Below, piece by piece: positions 1 through 6,940 of a stretch of 12,813 nucleotides of DNA. The stretch's first letter is position 1. Every line of letters starts with the position of its first letter. The notes under the pieces are model-generated. The model worked only from the letters and a program-made list of their open reading frames with translations. It made no database searches and was not told the DNA's origin. The DNA is from an uncultured Campylobacter sp. (GTDB lineage: Bacteria; Campylobacterota; Campylobacteria; Campylobacterales; Campylobacteraceae). Position numbers and translations under genes: made by a program. Location of the stretch: assembly GCF_938045595.1 (NCBI RefSeq), contig NZ_CALIBB010000179.1, forward strand, positions 1 through 12,813. The letters run 5' to 3'.

Positions 1-13
1 TTATAGCCCAAAG

Positions 14-32
14 ATCGCCTTCGTAAGGCGAT
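14..32 (+). terminator. Terminator-like hairpin at left edge
   Basis: Positions 14-21 (ATCGCCTT) and 25-32 (AAGGCGAT) form a perfect 8-bp stem around a 3-base loop, followed by AAATTTTGATTT. Read on the plus strand this resembles a factor-independent terminator for a gene ending just left of the window. The T-run is weak, so the strand and the role are uncertain. Confidence 0.4.
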
Positions 33-418
33 AAATTTTGATTTAGCAAGCTGCTGCTTTAATACGAAATTTATCTTGGCAAATACTACGCGGTTTTATC
101 GCGAACTTATGGCGCGCCTTATAGCTAGGATTGACTTGGCAAATGAAGTGAGAGCTAAATTTAAAATTTGATAGCAGATTTATGGATGAAATTTTGCGAA
201 GTTCAAAATTTTAAAATTCCAAGCCGTAGAATTTTAAAATTTGAAATGCGCGAGCTGCAAATTTAAGGCTAAATTTTAAAATTCCGTAGCGATAAAATTT
301 TAAATTCCGCGCCTTAAATCCGCCTGCAAATTTTAAAATTTTACGGCGCTAATTTCGATCTATTCGTTTTATAAACATTTCACGCGAGCTTTACAAAATA
401 AAAATTTTAACGAGCTTT

Positions 419-438
419 GCTCTAATTAGCGATAGAGC
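419..438 (-). terminator. Possible terminator of the CoA-transferase gene
   Basis: GCTCTA (419-424) and TAGAGC (433-438) form a 6-bp inverted repeat with an 8-base loop. Read on the minus strand, the direction of the CoA-transferase gene whose stop is about 100 bases earlier, it is followed by a T-rich stretch ending in ATTTTTATTTT. The stem is short, so this is a weak call. Confidence 0.28.
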
Positions 439-536
439 TTTCAAATGCAGGCGGAATTTTTAAGTGCAAACTTCCCACTTCAGCAAGAATGAGCTTAAAT
501 TTTAGGTTTTAGCGCATTAGCTTGAGCAAATTCGCT

Positions 537-2045
537 CTAAGCCTTCATACTCCCCGTATCTTTAAATCTTTGATGCCACGACAGCGCCTCGCTTAAGATG
601 TGTGGAGTATGCCCCGCACAGGGCTGCGCACATGCCCGCTCGAAATAATCTCTCAGCGCGTCTTGGTAAGTGGGATGCGCGATGCTTATCATCGCGCGAG
701 CACGCTCACGAGGGCATTTGCCGCGCAGATCGGCGATGCCGTATTCGGTGATGATGACTTGAGTGTCGTGCTCGGTATGATCGACGTGACTCACAAACGG
801 CACGATAGCGCTGATCGCGCCGCCTTTAGCTAGCGACGGGCTCAAAAATAGCGACAAATATCCGTTGCGAGCGAAGTCACCGCTACCACCGATGCCATTT
901 TTCATCTGCGAGCCCATGACGTTAGTGGAGTTTACGTTGCCGTAGATATCTGCCTCTAGCATGCCATTCATCGACACGACGCCGAGCCTTCTGATAAGCG
1001 CTGGCGAGTTGGAGACGTCTTGTGAGCGCAGTATGATGTGCTTGCGGTAGAAATCGATGTTTTTTTGAAATTCCTCGACACCTGCGGGGCTAAGCGATAG
1101 CGCCGTGGCACTTGCAGTGCCTACGACGCCTCTTTTGATGAGATCTAGCATGCCGTCTTGAATCACCTCGGAGTAGCATTGCAGCCCTTGGTAGCCAGCA
1201 TTTTGTAACGAGCTAAGCACGGCGTTAGCGACGTTGCCGATGCCCGATTGTAGCGGCAGCAGCTTCTTTGCGGGAAGTCTGCCGCAAGCTTCCTCGTTTT
1301 TTAGAAATTTTACGACGTTGCGCCCAATCGCACTTGAAATTTCATCCACGGCGGTGAAATTATTGACGCGATCATGCGTCCTAGCCTCTATGACAGCGAT
1401 TACTTTGGCAGGATCTACATGCATATAGGGACTGCCTACGCGACCGCCTACGTGCTTGATCGGCAGATCCTCAGCATGCGGCGGCAGGCGCAGATCTGTA
1501 ACGTCGTGAATGCCCTCCAGCTCAAGCGGCTGATAGTAATTCACTTCTAAAATCACGCGATCGGCGATATCGAGCCAGGCTTGGTTGTTGCCTAGCGATG
1601 TGGACGGCACGAGCATGCCGCTTTCTTTAATCGCCACTACTTCGATCACGGCAAAGTTTAGATGCGGAAAAAAGCCCGCCTTAAGCTGCGCGGCAAGGCT
1701 TGATAGATGCACGTCCGCGTATCGCACGGCGCCGCTATTTATCGCACGGCGCATATCGGTATCCGTAAAAAACGGCGCGCGAAAGCTCACGGCACCTGCT
1801 TTTGCCAAAACTCCGTCTAAAAGCGGATCGGTCGATGCGCCTGTAAAAATTTCGATTTGATAGGGCTCGCCTTTTTCGTGCAGCGCCGTCGCTCGTTGTG
1901 CCAGAGCTTGTGGTAGCGCTAGTGCGCAGCCCGCCCCAACAAAGCCGCTAAAGCCCACCGATGCGCCATTTGGGATCAGTTCGCAGGCTTCCTCGGCGCT
2001 CATAATTTTTGATTTTAGATATTCGTTTTGCACGCGTGAGTTCAT
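537..2045 (-). CDS. Acetyl-CoA hydrolase/transferase family CoA-transferase
   Basis: A 502-residue cytoplasmic protein of the class I family that includes Cat1, AarC and ScpC, which move CoA between succinyl-, acetyl- or propionyl-CoA and a free acid, usually succinyl-CoA plus acetate. The length is typical of the family. The N-terminal domain carries FSGFVGAGCA (32-41). The expected catalytic glutamate is Glu293 in YSEVIQDG (291-298), preceded by GIGNVANAVL (268-277). The C-terminal signature GGSGDF is at 386-391, followed by NGYLSLFLSPS. In this family the glutamate forms the acyl and CoA thioester intermediates. The ATG at 2045 is preceded by AGGA at proper spacing and by a TATAAT box about 30 bases upstream, so the gene is probably transcribed alone. 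The acid used cannot be fixed from sequence; succinate:acetate exchange is the best guess. No missing key residue is seen. Confidence 0.92.
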   Translation of the reverse strand: MNSRVQNEYLKSKIMSAEEACELIPNGASVGFSGFVGAGCALALPQALAQRATALHEKGEPYQIEIFTGASTDPLLDGVLAKAGAVSFRAPFFTDTDMRRAINSGAVRYADVHLSSLAAQLKAGFFPHLNFAVIEVVAIKESGMLVPSTSLGNNQAWLDIADRVILEVNYYQPLELEGIHDVTDLRLPPHAEDLPIKHVGGRVGSPYMHVDPAKVIAVIEARTHDRVNNFTAVDEISSAIGRNVVKFLKNEEACGRLPAKKLLPLQSGIGNVANAVLSSLQNAGYQGLQCYSEVIQDGMLDLIKRGVVGTASATALSLSPAGVEEFQKNIDFYRKHIILRSQDVSNSPALIRRLGVVSMNGMLEADIYGNVNSTNVMGSQMKNGIGGSGDFARNGYLSLFLSPSLAKGGAISAIVPFVSHVDHTEHDTQVIITEYGIADLRGKCPRERARAMISIAHPTYQDALRDYFERACAQPCAGHTPHILSEALSWHQRFKDTGSMKA

Positions 2046-2073
2046 TTTCTGTCCTAGCCGTGATTTGGGCGAA

Positions 2074-2079
2074 ATTATA
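2074..2079 (-). promoter_or_regulatory. Promoter -10 box of the CoA-transferase gene
   Basis: The minus strand reads TATAAT here, about 29 bases before the ATG at 2045, with A/T-rich sequence and no obvious -35 box upstream. That is the usual form of sigma-70 promoters in Campylobacter. The predicted transcript would have a leader of roughly 20 bases containing the AGGA ribosome binding site. Confidence 0.6.
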
Positions 2080-2250
2080 ATATTTTTGCGCTAAATTTCA
2101 AAATCTAAAATTTCGTGCGCGAGCTAGGCTATAGAGCAAAATATGGGGGGGCGGTCGGTTGGGATATACGCCGCAAACGCTTTTGATCAAGCTTTTTTGC
2201 TTCGGCGGTTTGCAATACCCGCTTGCGCGAGCGCTCGGTAAATAGGGTTT

Positions 2251-2305
2251 TAAGCGTGATTGAAGCTTAGTCTGATGGTCTCGCTACGATACCATTAAAC
2301 GCTTA
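2251..2305. other. Nested inverted repeat, possible structured RNA
   Basis: TAAGCGT (2251-2257) pairs with ACGCTTA (2299-2305). Inside it ATGGT (2275-2279) pairs with ACCAT (2291-2295), and after one mismatch three more base pairs close on a 3-base CTA loop. The result is a long imperfect hairpin in DNA that has no gene. No promoter or U-run was seen nearby. Confidence 0.3.
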
Positions 2306-2674
2306 TCGCGCACCCAATCTTGCGGAATTTAAGCGCAAAATTTACGCATAATTTTGAGAGCTGCGATATTTAAATTTAAGCTTCCTTTTGCAATTTAATC
2401 GCTCGCTACACTCAAATTTAAATCTCCGCCTCGCAATTTTAAAATAGGTGTTTTGAAATTTATCGCTCGTGGCGTTTAAATTCCGCGTCTAGCGAGCCTT
2501 GAACTCATATTTGAAATTACATCGCTTGCGATGCACGCATTTGCCCGTTACGCTTGAATTTTAATCCGCATTAATTGAAATTCTAGCTGCTTAAAATTAT
2601 CGCCTCCTCGCACAAGACGGCAGTTTAAAATTCCAATTTCGCGCTTTTTTTGGGAGGGCGGCTCGACGTAGATA

Positions 2675-2698
2675 CGTAAAATTTTGATAAATTTTACG
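2675..2698. repeat. 10-bp inverted repeat with 4-base loop
   Basis: CGTAAAATTT (2675-2684), TGAT, then AAATTTTACG (2689-2698) form a perfect 10-bp inverted repeat. The ends CGTAAA and TTTACG are shared with the 20-base perfect palindrome at 9391-9410, which suggests a common origin or a common binding protein. Confidence 0.55.
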
Positions 2699-3003
2699 CT
2701 TGCGAAATTCTAAAAAATTATATCATCGTCACGGATAGATTGCAGATTTTGTTTAAATTCTAGTTCTTAAAATTTTAGCCTGGCCGTCACGCACGATTTA
2801 CAATTCAAAGAGCCTTGTTACACAAATTCTAATTTCTGCTGAGTCTAAAAATCGATGCCGCTTACGACGCAAATTTAAACGCGTTTTAGAATTCAAAATT
2901 TAGCCCGCCTTGTTACCATTTTCGGTCGAGCTCTATAAAATTTCGGAAAATTTTATTTTGCTAAAATTCCAAAAATTTTATCGCCGCAAAATAGGGCGAA
3001 ATT

Positions 3004-3522
3004 TCATCTCTGCGGCTTGCCGTCGCCGAATTTTGCGACTATCTCCTCGCTGCAGCTCTCTTTGGGCGCCCAGCCTTCGCGCTTCATCCGCGCCAGATTG
3101 TCGCACGCCTCCTGCGAGCCGCCCTCGCAAAGCTCGTCGTATATCACGAGGCTGCGGCACTGCCCGCTCGCGAAACTCTCCAGCGCCGCGGCATTGCCTA
3201 GGCAGGCTCGCTCGCGCAGATCGCTCATCGCGCGCCCACCTGCGCCGCCCATTTTATCTCCCCGCTTCCGCTCGGCGAGGGTGGCGAGCTCGCACGCATC
3301 TGCGAAAAAGCCCTGCGCTTTTAGGCGGTTTCGCACGACGCCGCGACCGCCCAGCTCGTATCTCATCGCCGCTTCGTAGCATGCGGCGGCGTCCTTTTTG
3401 CTGCATTTTGCTAAAAGCGCGCTAGTTTTTGCGCCGCTAAATTTAAACTCTTTGGCTTCGCCGTCCGTGTTTGCCAAACTAAGCGCCAGCGCCGCCGCCA
3501 GCGCAAGCTTTAAAGCTTTCAT
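3004..3522 (-). CDS. Exported cysteine-rich Sel1/Hcp-like small protein
   Basis: A 172-residue protein with an N-terminal signal peptide (MKALKLALAAALALSLA, residues 1-17), so it should be periplasmic or secreted. The mature part has eight cysteines at 40, 48, 77, 107, 122, 132, 140 and 157. The pairs 40/48 and 132/140 have the C-x7-C spacing of Sel1-like repeats in the Helicobacter cysteine-rich (Hcp) proteins, where the two cysteines of a repeat form a disulfide. AMRYELGGRGVVRNRLKA (52-69) fits the central repeat pattern. The middle (about 85-125) is degenerate, with little recognisable repeat. The ATG at 3522 is preceded by AAGGAG. It lies 142 bases downstream of a paralogue on the same strand. 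Hcp proteins are often host-interacting, but the role here is unknown. Confidence 0.65.
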   Translation of the reverse strand: MKALKLALAAALALSLANTDGEAKEFKFSGAKTSALLAKCSKKDAAACYEAAMRYELGGRGVVRNRLKAQGFFADACELATLAERKRGDKMGGAGGRAMSDLRERACLGNAAALESFASGQCRSLVIYDELCEGGSQEACDNLARMKREGWAPKESCSEEIVAKFGDGKPQR

Positions 3523-3664
3523 CTTTGCTCCTTTTTCGTTTATCCGCTCGCACGCTTTGATTTACCGCTTCATCGCGCACTGCACTCGCACAGCCCGCTA
3601 AAATTTCAAAGGCTCACGCGCTCTATCTGAGATCGAAGCTTGGAATTTTGCCGCTTCTGTCGTG

Positions 3665-4222
3665 CTAATTTTTCGGCAGTAGATCGAGCACCGCGCAGGC
3701 GCGCTTGTTGTGCATTTTGCACGCCTTATCTAGCGCCTGCCCCGAGAGCTCAAAGCTTTGAGGGGTGCCGATTCCTTGGAGATATTTGACCGACAGCTCG
3801 TAGCAAGCTTCGCTACTGCCGGCATCGCACTGCTCGCGAAAAAGCTCAAACGACGCCACGACGTCCTTCTCCACACCCAAGCCGCGTCCTAGCGCATCTG
3901 CGTAGAAAAAGCACGATAGCTGATCTTTGCGCTCGCAGCCGCTTTTAAGACCGCGCGCGACGCGCTCGCAGGAGCCTTCGTCGCTTTTTACGATGCAGCT
4001 TTGCAGATCCGCCCGCGAAATTCCGTCCGTTTGGATGACCGCATCGGCGCTGCTTTGCGAGTCGGCGCTTGCCTTGCCGCTCTTTATAAAGCGCGCGTTT
4101 TGCGTGGCAGTTTCGCCGATACTCGTTGTTTTGCCCGCCGCAGAAATTTTATCCGCTCGCACGCTCTCGCCGCAGTTTGCCGCAAGGGCGTAAAATAGTG
4201 CCAAAAATAGAAATTTTTTCAT
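3665..4222 (-). CDS. Exported cysteine-rich Sel1/Hcp-like repeat protein
   Basis: A 185-residue protein starting MKKFLFLALFYALAANCG, a clear signal peptide. The ATG at 4222 is chosen because GGAGG lies just upstream; an in-frame ATG at 4249 lacks a ribosome binding site and would spoil the signal peptide. A low-complexity Ser/Ala/Thr-rich linker (about 28-68) is followed by four cysteine pairs: 76/85, 96/104, 132/140 and 168/176. Three of them have the exact C-x7-C spacing of disulfide-closed Sel1-like repeats. CFFYADALGRGLGVEKDVVASFE (from 104) and CYELSVKYLQGIG (140-152) show the repeat consensus. Cys17 is preceded by Ala-Ala-Asn, a poor lipobox, so secretion by signal peptidase I is more likely. 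It probably shares a transcript with the neighbours on both sides. Molecular role unknown. Confidence 0.78.
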   Translation of the reverse strand: MKKFLFLALFYALAANCGESVRADKISAAGKTTSIGETATQNARFIKSGKASADSQSSADAVIQTDGISRADLQSCIVKSDEGSCERVARGLKSGCERKDQLSCFFYADALGRGLGVEKDVVASFELFREQCDAGSSEACYELSVKYLQGIGTPQSFELSGQALDKACKMHNKRACAVLDLLPKN

Positions 4223-4358
4223 ACTCGCCTCCGTTAAATTTAGCGTCATTTTAATTAAAAATGCTGAATTTAAGAAAAATGCGCTCCGCCTTAAATTTCG
4301 GCTTTGTGTCGCAACGCGTTTGGAGCGCGAATTTAAAGCGCGCCGCCAAAGCGATCGA

Positions 4359-4790
4359 TCATAGGCTCTTTAGCGCCGCAAGTACGTTTTGCGCGTCCTG
4401 CTCGGGCTCCGCGATACGGCTAAAGCGCTTTATCTCCTTGCCACCTCTAAAAATCAGGGTTTGGCGGTGGTAAAATTTCTTCCCGTCGCCGGTAGTGAAG
4501 GTTTCGAGCTCAAGCGGCGCTTCAAGCTCGAATTTTTCGTCGTTTATGAACTCAAACGATGCGCCCGTAGCGCGCTTAAACTCGCTCGTGCCCGCCTCGC
4601 CCATGCTGCCTACGGCGATAAGCTCGAAGCCGAGGGCTTTTATCTGCGCAAACGCGCTCTCGTAGGCCTTGCACTGAAGCGTGCAGCCCGTAAGCCCCGC
4701 TGCGCCGCGCAACTCTGTAGGTAAAAATTTGCCGCTGTCGCCCATTTTCGGATAAGTAAAAACCACGCAATTTTTCGGTAAATTTATCAT
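4359..4790 (-). CDS. Peroxiredoxin-like protein (redoxin family)
   Basis: A 143-residue cytoplasmic protein that fits a peroxiredoxin subfamily in which an insertion separates the YPK strand from the active site. Seen here are VVFTYPK, then an insertion, then GLTGCTLQC, then a helix and ALGFELIAVGS, and near the C-terminus FYHRQTLIFRGGKEIKRF and EQDAQNVLAAL. Related proteins usually read PGARGCTPQ followed by Ala or Ser and then Cys. The first cysteine would be peroxidatic and the second resolving. Here the cysteines are three residues closer to each other in chain terms (C-T-L-Q-C, spacing four), and the usual Pro-x3-Thr-x2-Cys context is absent. The ATG at 4790 is chosen because AAGG lies 8 bases upstream; the in-frame ATG at 4829 has no ribosome binding site and adds an atypical basic tail. 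Likely role: thiol-dependent reduction of peroxides. Confidence 0.75.
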   Translation of the reverse strand: MINLPKNCVVFTYPKMGDSGKFLPTELRGAAGLTGCTLQCKAYESAFAQIKALGFELIAVGSMGEAGTSEFKRATGASFEFINDEKFELEAPLELETFTTGDGKKFYHRQTLIFRGGKEIKRFSRIAEPEQDAQNVLAALKSL

Positions 4791-4824
4791 CTTATGCCTT
4801 TTGATCGAAATAGGTCGCAAAAAT

Positions 4825-4830
4825 AGCATA
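4825..4830 (-). promoter_or_regulatory. Possible -10 box of the peroxiredoxin gene
   Basis: The minus strand reads TATGCT after a run of T residues, 35 bases upstream of the ATG at 4790. It may drive the peroxiredoxin and the two Sel1-like genes. The match is one base from consensus. Confidence 0.38.
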
Positions 4831-4878
4831 AAAAATCTTAAACCCGCTTAACGGATGAAATTTTAATAAAATTTAGCG

Positions 4879-4884
4879 TAAAAT
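4879..4884 (+). promoter_or_regulatory. Possible -10 box of the DUF3137 gene
   Basis: TAAAAT follows TTTAGCG and lies about 40 bases before the TTG at 4925. A 17-base A/T palindrome (4858-4874, AAATTTTA-A-TAAAATTT) overlaps the upstream promoter region. The match is moderate. Confidence 0.42.
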
Positions 4885-4924
4885 AAAGGGCGAAATTTTG
4901 GCAAATCAAATTTGGAGTTAAATT

Positions 4925-5053
4925 TTGGATATTGACAGAGCGATAGAGGAACTGGCAAAAAAGCAACAGCAGTGCAAGATAAAATTTCTAAAACCGCTGA
5001 TTTATTGCTATGCATCGCGGTTTTTTCCGTCGGCTGGTTTATCCACGGCTTGA
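4925..5053 (+). other. Leader frame with TTG start, overlapping the DUF3137 frame
   Basis: TTG at 4925 has GGAG (4914-4917) seven bases upstream, the best translation start in this area. Its frame encodes LDIDRAIEELAKKQQQCKIK and continues to a TGA at 5051-5053. The first 13 residues look like a normal helical, charged cytoplasmic head for the membrane protein that follows, but they are in the 0 frame while the main protein is in the -1 frame. See the slippery heptamer at 4957-4963. Confidence 0.5.
4957..4963 (+). other. A_AAA_AAG heptamer, candidate -1 frameshift site
   Basis: In the TTG frame the codons are GCA AAA AAG, so the bases read A AAA AAG, the same heptamer used in E. coli dnaX. 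A slip of -1 here moves translation exactly into the frame of the DUF3137 protein, which then continues A-T-A-V-Q-D-K-I-S. GAGG (4946-4949) lies 7 bases upstream and could act as an internal Shine-Dalgarno stimulator. No strong downstream hairpin was found. A lost A in the run (seven to six) would look the same. Confidence 0.4.
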
Positions 5054-6015
5054 TCCAAAACGAATACTCCTCCGCCGTGCTGATGTCCGCGATGATCCCG
5101 ATAATTGCGGTAAGCTGCGTATGGGGGATTTATGATGATTCCATCGCCAAATGGGAGTACAACGCCTTTTACAAAGACGCCTTCATCCGCGCTATCATTT
5201 CAGATATCGATCCCGCCTTTAGATACGAGCCGCAAAGCGGCATAGACGAAGAAGAGCTCCGCAAAACAGGTATCTATCCGAACAATGAATTCGTAGCCGA
5301 GGATCAGATAGACGGCGTGTATAAAGGGGTGAAATTTAGCCTAAGCGAGGCGATAAAAATCTATGAAACGCGCGAGTCTATGGAGCTTGTAAGGCTATCT
5401 CAAAGAGCTAAAAGCGATCTTTCCGCAGCTTTTTTGCTGTCGGCGATCGCGCTTTGGAACGCTTGGAGGCTCGGCGAATATGTGCAGGCCTTTAGCGGCT
5501 CGGTTTTGGTGTGCGAGTTTTATAAGAGATTTAAAGGACAGACCATCATCGCGGACCGCTCGCCAGGCACAAAATTTTTAGGCGATCAGGAGCTGATGGA
5601 CGACGTGATTTTTGGCAAGGAATTTCGCGTGTTCGCAAGCGATAAGATCGAGGCGCGGTATCTTTTGACGCCTAGCTTTATGGAGCGTCTCGGGGCTTTG
5701 AAGCTTAAGCTTGCGCCCAAGATCACTCTTAGCGCGGCGTTTATGGACGGAAAATTTTATCTATTTTTAAACGGCGCGAAAAACCGCTTCGAAGCCGCGC
5801 TGTTTTCGCCGCGCACTACGCTAAAAAACGCCGAGCGGATAAAGGCCGAAGTTTTGCAGCTTCTTGGTATCATTGACGAGCTGCGTTTGAATGAGGAGCT
5901 TTTTGGCGGCGCAAGCGAGAGCGGCGAGCCTGCAAATAGCCCGCCACTCAGCTGCAAAGAACTGCAGAGATTACGCGATAAAGGCTTGAGCTCGCGCGGC
6001 GCTATTGTTAGGTGA
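4972..6015 (+). CDS. DUF3137-type membrane protein
   Basis: The open frame runs from a GTG at 4972 and gives 347 residues. Two membrane helices lie near 9-26 and 35-53, followed by a large cytoplasmic domain. FKGQTIIADR (187-196), EFRVFASDKIEARYLLTP (217-234) and ITLSAAFMDGKFYLFL (251-266) match the pattern of DUF3137 proteins as I know it; their molecular function is unknown. An extra hydrophobic stretch at about 150-165 (SAAFLLSAIALWNAW) may be an insertion or a third membrane segment. The C-terminal 35 residues are Gly/Ser/Pro-rich and probably disordered. The GTG has no ribosome binding site. The real start is probably TTG 4925 in another frame, reached by frameshifting or broken by an indel, which would add about 16 residues. 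DUF3137 proteins usually begin with such a charged helix before the membrane pair. Confidence 0.75.
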   Translation: MQDKISKTADLLLCIAVFSVGWFIHGLIQNEYSSAVLMSAMIPIIAVSCVWGIYDDSIAKWEYNAFYKDAFIRAIISDIDPAFRYEPQSGIDEEELRKTGIYPNNEFVAEDQIDGVYKGVKFSLSEAIKIYETRESMELVRLSQRAKSDLSAAFLLSAIALWNAWRLGEYVQAFSGSVLVCEFYKRFKGQTIIADRSPGTKFLGDQELMDDVIFGKEFRVFASDKIEARYLLTPSFMERLGALKLKLAPKITLSAAFMDGKFYLFLNGAKNRFEAALFSPRTTLKNAERIKAEVLQLLGIIDELRLNEELFGGASESGEPANSPPLSCKELQRLRDKGLSSRGAIVR

Positions 6016-6049
6016 TTAAATTTTATGCTAGCTTTGAGTAGAATTTTAA

Positions 6050-6068
6050 CCGAATCGCCATTATTCGG
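6050..6068 (+). terminator. Weak terminator after the DUF3137 gene
   Basis: CCGAAT (6050-6055) and ATTCGG (6063-6068) form a 6-bp stem with a 7-base loop, followed by CTTTAAG. It lies 35 bases after the stop at 6015. The T-run is poor, so termination may be partial. Confidence 0.35.
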
Positions 6069-6084
6069 CTTTAAGCAATAGCGT

Positions 6085-6090
6085 TATAAA
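6085..6090 (+). promoter_or_regulatory. Possible -10 box of the A/T-rich orphan gene
   Basis: TATAAA, extended by ATAAT, lies 35 bases before the ATG at 6125, with AAGGAAAG as ribosome binding site just before the start. This suggests the gene has its own promoter. Confidence 0.42.
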
Positions 6091-6124
6091 ATAATCGAAT
6101 AAAAAATCATAATAAGGAAAGCAA

Positions 6125-6859
6125 ATGATAAATGATGACTTTAAAAGATGGGCTTTGAATTTCGGCAGTTGTGACGGCGGTGATATAGGCTCGCCGAAAA
6201 ACCCTAGTATTTGGCTTTGCGGATTAGAGTGGGGAGGTGGTTTTAAAGAAGAAGAACTACAAAATATTTTTAAAAATAATGATTTAAAAATTCCTGCCAT
6301 ATACGAGGATTGTAAGGAAAATTTAAAATACCAGTTTAATATAAAAGCTATAAAACTTTTGGCGGCAATAAACGGTGAAGAAAATCATGTCAAATTTAAT
6401 GAAACTTTTAAACCGTTTTCGCGAGGCGGCAAAGGATATTTTAAGATGAATTTATATCCTTTATCCTTTAAAGATACTAATCACAACAGATGGACTGAAG
6501 CTATTAGCAAAGAAACGGGTTTTAAAGATAAAGACGAATATATTAAATGGATTAGATTAAACAGATTTCCGATATTTAACTCATGGGCAAAAGAATATAG
6601 ACCAAAGATAATTATTTGTACGGGCATAAGTTATAAAGATGACTTTATTGTAGCGTTCGGCGATCAAAATACGCAGCTACAAGAAAGAAATTTCAAGGAT
6701 TACAAGAAATTTTTCTATTTTAAAAATAGCTACGGAGCGCTGGTTGTGATAATTTACTTTTTAGGTGGTCGTCACGGGCTTAAAAGCGATGAAGAAATAA
6801 GACGAACGGGTAAAGAAATAGCTAAAATTTATGAAGCGTATTTATCGAAATTGGATTAA
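6125..6859 (+). CDS. Uncharacterised A/T-rich protein, possibly UDG-fold
   Basis: A 244-residue soluble protein with no signal peptide or membrane helix. I do not recognise a named family with certainty. Visible blocks are SIWLCGLEWGGG (28-39), GGKGYFKMNLYPL (101-113), YRPKIIICTG (158-167) and ALVVIIYFLGGRHGL (205-219). The order hydrophobic strand plus Gly-rich loop, then a second strand ending in Gly, then a strand ending in a His-containing loop, is like the uracil-DNA glycosylase superfamily; this is an inference from pattern only. Base use is unlike the neighbours: a sampled 60-base line inside the gene is about one-third G+C, whereas lines in the antiporter gene exceed 60 percent. AAA, AAT and ATA codons dominate. 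A good AAGGAAAG ribosome binding site and an intact frame argue for a functional gene, probably acquired by transfer. Confidence 0.78.
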   Translation: MINDDFKRWALNFGSCDGGDIGSPKNPSIWLCGLEWGGGFKEEELQNIFKNNDLKIPAIYEDCKENLKYQFNIKAIKLLAAINGEENHVKFNETFKPFSRGGKGYFKMNLYPLSFKDTNHNRWTEAISKETGFKDKDEYIKWIRLNRFPIFNSWAKEYRPKIIICTGISYKDDFIVAFGDQNTQLQERNFKDYKKFFYFKNSYGALVVIIYFLGGRHGLKSDEEIRRTGKEIAKIYEAYLSKLD

Positions 6860-6901
6860 TAAAATTCCCCATATAACTTGGATATTTAAATAGATTTTGT
6901 T

Positions 6902-6920
6902 AAACCTCATATTTTGGTTT
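6902..6920. terminator. Possible shared terminator between convergent genes
   Basis: AAACC (6902-6906) and GGTTT (6916-6920) form a 5-bp stem with a 9-base loop, followed on the plus strand by CGTTTTGTTAT. It sits in the 81-base gap between the convergent orphan gene and the TerC-family gene. The stem is short and A/T-rich. Confidence 0.33.
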
Positions 6921-6940
6921 CGTTTTGTTATCATAGAATT

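Larger units (their letters stand above)
1..536. repeat. Gene-free stretch with A/T palindromic repeats
   Basis: No credible gene is visible here. Between 205 and 342 the core AAATTTTAAAATT occurs five times with small variations (205-220, 229-243, 271-285, 294-308, 328-342), separated by short GC-richer spacers such as CCGTAGCGA. The core is close to the 14-base perfect palindrome AAATTTTAAAATTT, which is also common in the other long spacers of this window. The first six bases could include the stop codon of a gene lying to the left, followed by a hairpin at 14-32. The stretch lies downstream of the CoA-transferase gene and probably holds its 3' end signals. The repeat description is directly visible; no function is claimed. 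Confidence 0.6.
2046..3003. other. Long gene-free region with palindromes and A/T motifs
   Basis: About 960 bases with no open frame that looks like protein. The left end holds the CoA-transferase promoter. A nested inverted repeat sits at 2251-2305 and a 10-bp inverted repeat with a 4-base loop at 2675-2698. In between, A/T blocks (AATTTAAAT, AATTTTAAAAT, GAAATTTATC) alternate with short GC-rich pieces such as CGCTCG. The right end lies downstream of the minus-strand Sel1-like gene and may carry its 3' end. It could be decayed coding DNA, a site of lost mobile DNA, or a home for small RNAs; nothing seen decides between these. Confidence 0.5.

Noticed and set aside
7..171. Plus-strand open stretch of about 54 codons after a TAG at 4-6
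   Set aside because: It has no start codon with a ribosome binding site, resembles no family I know, and begins inside the terminator-like hairpin. It could be a gene relic but cannot be supported.
205..342. Regularly spaced A/T repeats as a CRISPR array
   Set aside because: The repeats are 13-16 bases, variable, with spacers of unequal and very short length and no cas genes nearby.
2910..3425. Plus-strand frame of 171 codons overlapping the Sel1-like gene
   Set aside because: Its Arg/Ser/Pro/Ala-rich composition is the shadow of a GC-rich gene on the other strand; the minus-strand frame has a signal peptide, regular cysteines and a ribosome binding site.
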